In this document: piece by piece, positions 6,049 through 8,006 of the stretch | How the letters are laid out: every line of letters begins with the position of its first letter | How positions within the stretch are numbered: the stretch's first letter is position 1 | NCBI GenBank assembly: GCA_031259505.1 | Contig: JAIRLL010000228.1 | Coordinates: forward strand, 1 to 8,006 | Direction: 5' to 3' | DNA from: Tannerella sp. | GTDB lineage: Bacteria; Bacteroidota; Bacteroidia; Bacteroidales; Tannerellaceae | DNA length: 8,006 bases | Made by a program: the position numbers and the translations under genes | Notes under the pieces: model-generated | What the model saw: only the letters and a program-made list of their open reading frames with translations | The model's database searches: none | What the model was told of the DNA's origin: nothing

Positions 6049-6999
6049 TCACAGAGGATAGTCTTCGAAAGCGTAAAGCGCGGTGTCGGAATATCTGTCG
6101 CTTGCATCGGGAAGCAGCACGACGACGGTTTTCCCCTCATTTCCGGGACGTTTTGCCAGTTGAACGGCGGCAAAGACGGCTGCCCCCGACGAGATGCCGA
6201 CCAGAAGCCCTTCTCTGCGCGCCAGTTCGCGGCTGGTACGGATGGCGTCGTCGCTGTTGACCTGTATGATTTCGTCTACCACATCGGGATGATACGTCCG
6301 GGGAACAAATCCCGCACCGATGCCGCGAATCCTGTGTGCTCCAGGCTTATTTCCCGAAAGAACAGCCGATTCCTCCGGCTCGACGGCGACGGTTTGTATG
6401 CGCAGGTCGTGCAATTTCAGTCCCGCCCCCACGCCGCTGACCGTACTGCCCGTTCCCACGCCGGCAACGAAAAAGTCGATTTTCCCGTCGAGGTCGCGCC
6501 AGATCTCTTCGGCGGTGGTTTTCATGTGATACGCAGGGCCTGCCTGATTCTCAAACTGACGAAGGATGAAGGAACTGGAAATGGTTTTGCACAGCTCTTC
6601 CGCTTTGCGGACAGCCCCGCCCATCCCTTCCGCAGCGGGAGTCAATACCAGGCTGGCGCCCATGGCTTTCAACTGATTGCGATGTGCGCTGCCCGTCGTT
6701 TCGGGCATGGTCAATATCAGTTTGTATCCTTTTATGACACAGACAAATGCCAGTCCGATACCGTAATTCCCGCCTGTGGCCTCGATGAGAATGTCGCCGG
6801 GGTGGATGAGACGTTTCTGTTCGGCATCGACAATCAGTGCATATGCAGTACGAACTTTCACACTGCCGGTCGGATTGAAATATTCAAGTTTTGCGACAAG
6901 CCTGGCTCCAAGACGGTTGTCTGCAGCATAGGCGGAAAGTTCCACCATCGGTGTATCTCCTATCAATTCTGCTAAACTGGCAAATACTCCTGTCTTCAT
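6049..6999 (-). CDS. cysK: CysK-family PLP-dependent cysteine synthase with variant active-site loops
   Basis: Fold-type II PLP enzyme. The expected reaction is O-acetylserine + sulfide -> cysteine + acetate in the cytoplasm. The 316 residues match cysteine synthase A along the whole length: LEYFNPTGSVK with PLP lysine Lys48, MPET at 98-101, QFEN at 148-151, VAGVGTG at 178-184 (phosphate loop), AVEPEES at 205-211, GIGAGFVP at 226-233, and GISSGAA at 268-274 with the Ser that contacts the PLP ring nitrogen. Several normally strict positions differ: SVKVR for SVKDR (Val49), TGGNYG at 75-80 for the substrate-carboxylate loop TSGNTG, GTGST for GTGGT, and MPETTGSAHR for MPETMSxERR. It could therefore use another acyl or phospho-serine, or another nucleophile. 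The ATG at 6999 is preceded by a good promoter. The gene appears monocistronic; namZ has its own promoter. Confidence 0.9.
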   Translation of the reverse strand: MKTGVFASLAELIGDTPMVELSAYAADNRLGARLVAKLEYFNPTGSVKVRTAYALIVDAEQKRLIHPGDILIEATGGNYGIGLAFVCVIKGYKLILTMPETTGSAHRNQLKAMGASLVLTPAAEGMGGAVRKAEELCKTISSSFILRQFENQAGPAYHMKTTAEEIWRDLDGKIDFFVAGVGTGSTVSGVGAGLKLHDLRIQTVAVEPEESAVLSGNKPGAHRIRGIGAGFVPRTYHPDVVDEIIQVNSDDAIRTSRELARREGLLVGISSGAAVFAAVQLAKRPGNEGKTVVVLLPDASDRYSDTALYAFEDYPL

Positions 7000-7020
7000 G
7001 TTTTATTTTTTAATTGCTTA

Positions 7021-7051
7021 CAAAGATATGCACTGCAAATTGCATGTGCAA
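7021..7051 (-). promoter_or_regulatory. Bacteroidota-type promoter for cysK
   Basis: On the minus strand TTG (7049-7051) and TATCTTTG (7021-7028) are separated by 20 bases. The -7 box ends 21 bases before the cysK ATG, giving a short A/T-rich leader. Confidence 0.75.
7034..7051. promoter_or_regulatory. Overlapping dyads in the cysK promoter spacer (candidate operator)
   Basis: Three TGCAA half-sites in alternating orientation form two overlapping palindromes, TGCAA-A-TTGCA (7034-7044) and TTGCA-TG-TGCAA (7040-7051). They fill most of the spacer and overlap the -33 box, where a bound regulator would block sigma contact. No regulator gene is in the window; a sulfur-status regulator is only a guess. 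Confidence 0.4.
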
Positions 7052-7065
7052 TACCCTGTGGAAGG

Positions 7066-7136
7066 TATTTTTTTGTGCTACCGGGAATTGAGTGGAAAGG
7101 TAGCATAAATGCTATACTGTTTCAATTAAAGGACAG
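7066..7136 (-). repeat. Dispersed noncoding repeat, copy B (inverted relative to copy A)
   Basis: The minus-strand sequence aligns with 1991-2065 in about 64 of 75 columns, with a 3-base and a 1-base gap. It contains a perfect palindrome TAGCAT-AA-ATGCTA that copy A lacks because of the ATG/CTA difference. It lies about 15 bases upstream of the cysK -33 box. Confidence 0.85.
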
Positions 7137-7194
7137 GAGTTTTCCCCACTCCGGTTACAGTGACGTACTTCATTGTTTGCTTATTGTCAGCCTG

Positions 7195-7221
7195 CCGGAT
7201 TGCTTCGTGCCTGCCAATGAC
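7195..7221 (+). repeat. REP-like unit, GGATTGCTTC...CAATGAC type
   Basis: The unit begins CCGGATTGCTTC and ends GCCAATGAC. A second unit with the same first 12 bases and the same orientation lies at 7525-7552. From memory, motifs of this kind are common in intergenic DNA of Bacteroidota and several other phyla. Confidence 0.6.
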
Positions 7222-7284
7222 ATGAATTTTGTTGTATGCTAATTATAAGTAGCCTGACAATGAAAAAAACGAAATATGTCACTG

Positions 7285-7511
7285 ACAGGAGATTCCTCCG
7301 CTCCATGTGCTCGTGCCTCTCGCACTCCGGTCGGAATGACGCACTGCCCGGGAGGTGGAGGAGGGGAGGAGCGTCGGCAACTGCCGCCTCTGCCGGCAGG
7401 CGTTCCCTGACGCGAGGATGACGGAATGATTGAATAACGGAATGAATGAATGTGGATACATCCACTTCACGGGCGGTACGTCATTCCGACCGGAGCGGAG
7501 GAATCTCCTGT
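7285..7511. repeat. Inverted-repeat element (MITE/REP-like palindromic unit)
   Basis: The left arm is 7285-7304 plus 7329-7340 and the right arm is 7480-7511. The 12-bp and 20-bp blocks pair perfectly, and the stem continues inward for another 10 bp with 8 matches (7341-7350 with 7470-7479). The left arm carries a 24-base insertion (7305-7328) that the right arm lacks. The centre holds a 6-bp hairpin (CTGCCG/CGGCAG), a short near-duplication (ACGGAATGAwTGAAT twice) and the perfect palindrome GTGGAT-AC-ATCCAC at 7452-7465. There is no transposase and no clear target-site duplication. Short frames inside it are not believable genes. Confidence 0.7.
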
Positions 7512-7524
7512 TCAAATGATACGT

Positions 7525-7552
7525 CCGGATTGCTTCACTCCGTCGCAATCGT
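7525..7552 (+). repeat. REP-like unit, GGATTGCTTC...CGCAATCG type
   Basis: It starts CCGGATTGCTTC, identical over 12 bases to the unit at 7195-7221 and in the same orientation. The two units bracket the 227-bp inverted-repeat element on both sides. Confidence 0.6.
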
Positions 7553-7797
7553 GAAGAGCCGACCCATTCCATGGTTTCTGCGTTTTACCGGATGATTAAT
7601 GCACCGGGATTGCATGTCGAATTGTCGCAGACTGTAGTTGGAGTTCAAAATTACCTTCGAACTGGCAGTTTCAGGGGTGTACGGTTTATTTTCGCACACT
7701 CCCCCTCCCTGAAATCCCATAACTCTAAGTTCCAGGAATTTCCGGCAGCAATGTCTTATATGCAAATGTGCCCTTCTGTTAAAAATGAGTTTCCCGC
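7553..7797. other. Gene-free stretch with one long imperfect hairpin
   Basis: No convincing gene is present. Frames of 76-79 codons occur on both strands but have no recognisable domain, promoter or good start. The only structure I see is an imperfect stem-loop at 7669-7714: TTTCA/TGAAA, GGG/CCC and GTGT/ACAC in order around a 15-base loop, with an internal loop and a bulge. It has no T-run after it, so it is not a typical terminator. Confidence 0.4.
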
Positions 7798-7818
7798 AAA
7801 AAAAACATGAAAAAAACT

Positions 7819-7850
7819 TTGTTTGTATAAAACATACAACATATCTTTGC
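7819..7850 (+). promoter_or_regulatory. Strong Bacteroidota-type promoter with a palindrome in the spacer
   Basis: TTTG at 7819-7822 and TATCTTTG at 7843-7850 are separated by 20 bases. Two A-tracts (around 7798-7805 and 7811-7817, about one helical turn apart) lie just upstream and resemble an UP element. Inside the spacer TTGTAT (7824-7829) and ATACAA (7835-7840) form an inverted repeat with a 5-base centre, a candidate repressor site. Transcription would begin near 7857, about 30 bases before the ATG at 7889. Confidence 0.65.
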
Positions 7851-7888
7851 GCCCATTATATAACTGTGAAAATAAGACAAAGGTAATA

Positions 7889-8006
<118 letters not shown>

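Noticed and set aside
7187..7465. 92-codon minus-strand frame inside the repeat cluster
   Set aside because: Its sequence is the translation of palindromic repeats, with no start signal. Such frames are frequent artefacts of REP/MITE-like DNA.
7571..7810. 79-codon plus-strand frame and the 76-codon minus-strand frame over the same DNA
   Set aside because: No domain, no promoter or ribosome site, and comparable open frames on both strands suggest chance.

Overview
The window looks like chromosomal DNA from a member of the Bacteroidota, most likely order Bacteroidales, with a base composition near half G+C. Evidence: a -7 element of the form TAnnTTTG, the signature of the Bacteroidota primary sigma factor, sits at the right place in front of both tRNA genes, ung, namZ, cysK and the gene-like start at the right end. 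Most of these have a TTG or TTTG about 19-21 bases further upstream. Shine-Dalgarno sequences are weak or absent, lpxK indicates a Gram-negative envelope, and the protein set (NamZ/DUF1343, a MepM/Csd3-type M23 peptidase) fits. I cannot name the genus.

Layout. Bases 1-1781 (+): the 3' part of lpxK (lipid A 4'-kinase) followed two bases later by complete thiL (thiamine-monophosphate kinase). Bases 1804-2304: two convergent tRNA-Arg genes, anticodons ACG (+) and CCG (-), each with its own promoter. Between them are a strong terminator and one copy of a roughly 75-bp dispersed repeat. Bases 2363-3059 (+): ung (uracil-DNA glycosylase). Bases 3087-5969 (-): a three-gene run transcribed namZ (exo-N-acetylmuramidase) -> M23 endopeptidase -> yccF-like small membrane protein, with gaps of 18 and 6 bases, convergent with ung. 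Bases 6049-6999 (-): a cysK-family cysteine synthase with its own promoter. Bases 7052-7818 are gene-free. They hold the second, inverted copy of the dispersed repeat and a cluster of REP-like palindromes, including a 227-bp element with long inverted arms. Bases 7819-8006: a promoter with a palindrome in its spacer, then an open frame from 7889 that runs into a (GA)n tract at the window end.

How the genes work together: namZ, the M23 peptidase and possibly yccF form a plausible envelope unit. NamZ trims MurNAc from glycan-chain ends and the M23 enzyme would cut peptide cross-links, so together they would turn over or remodel peptidoglycan. lpxK/thiL, ung and cysK are separate housekeeping functions.

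I see no clear undescribed multi-gene system. No CRISPR, transposase, integrase, toxin-antitoxin or defence genes are recognisable. The points most worth a second look are the promoter/palindrome/GA-repeat start at the right end, the altered substrate loop in the CysK homologue, the A19-U56 covariation in both tRNAs, the inverted repeat pair flanking 5 kb, and the palindrome cluster.
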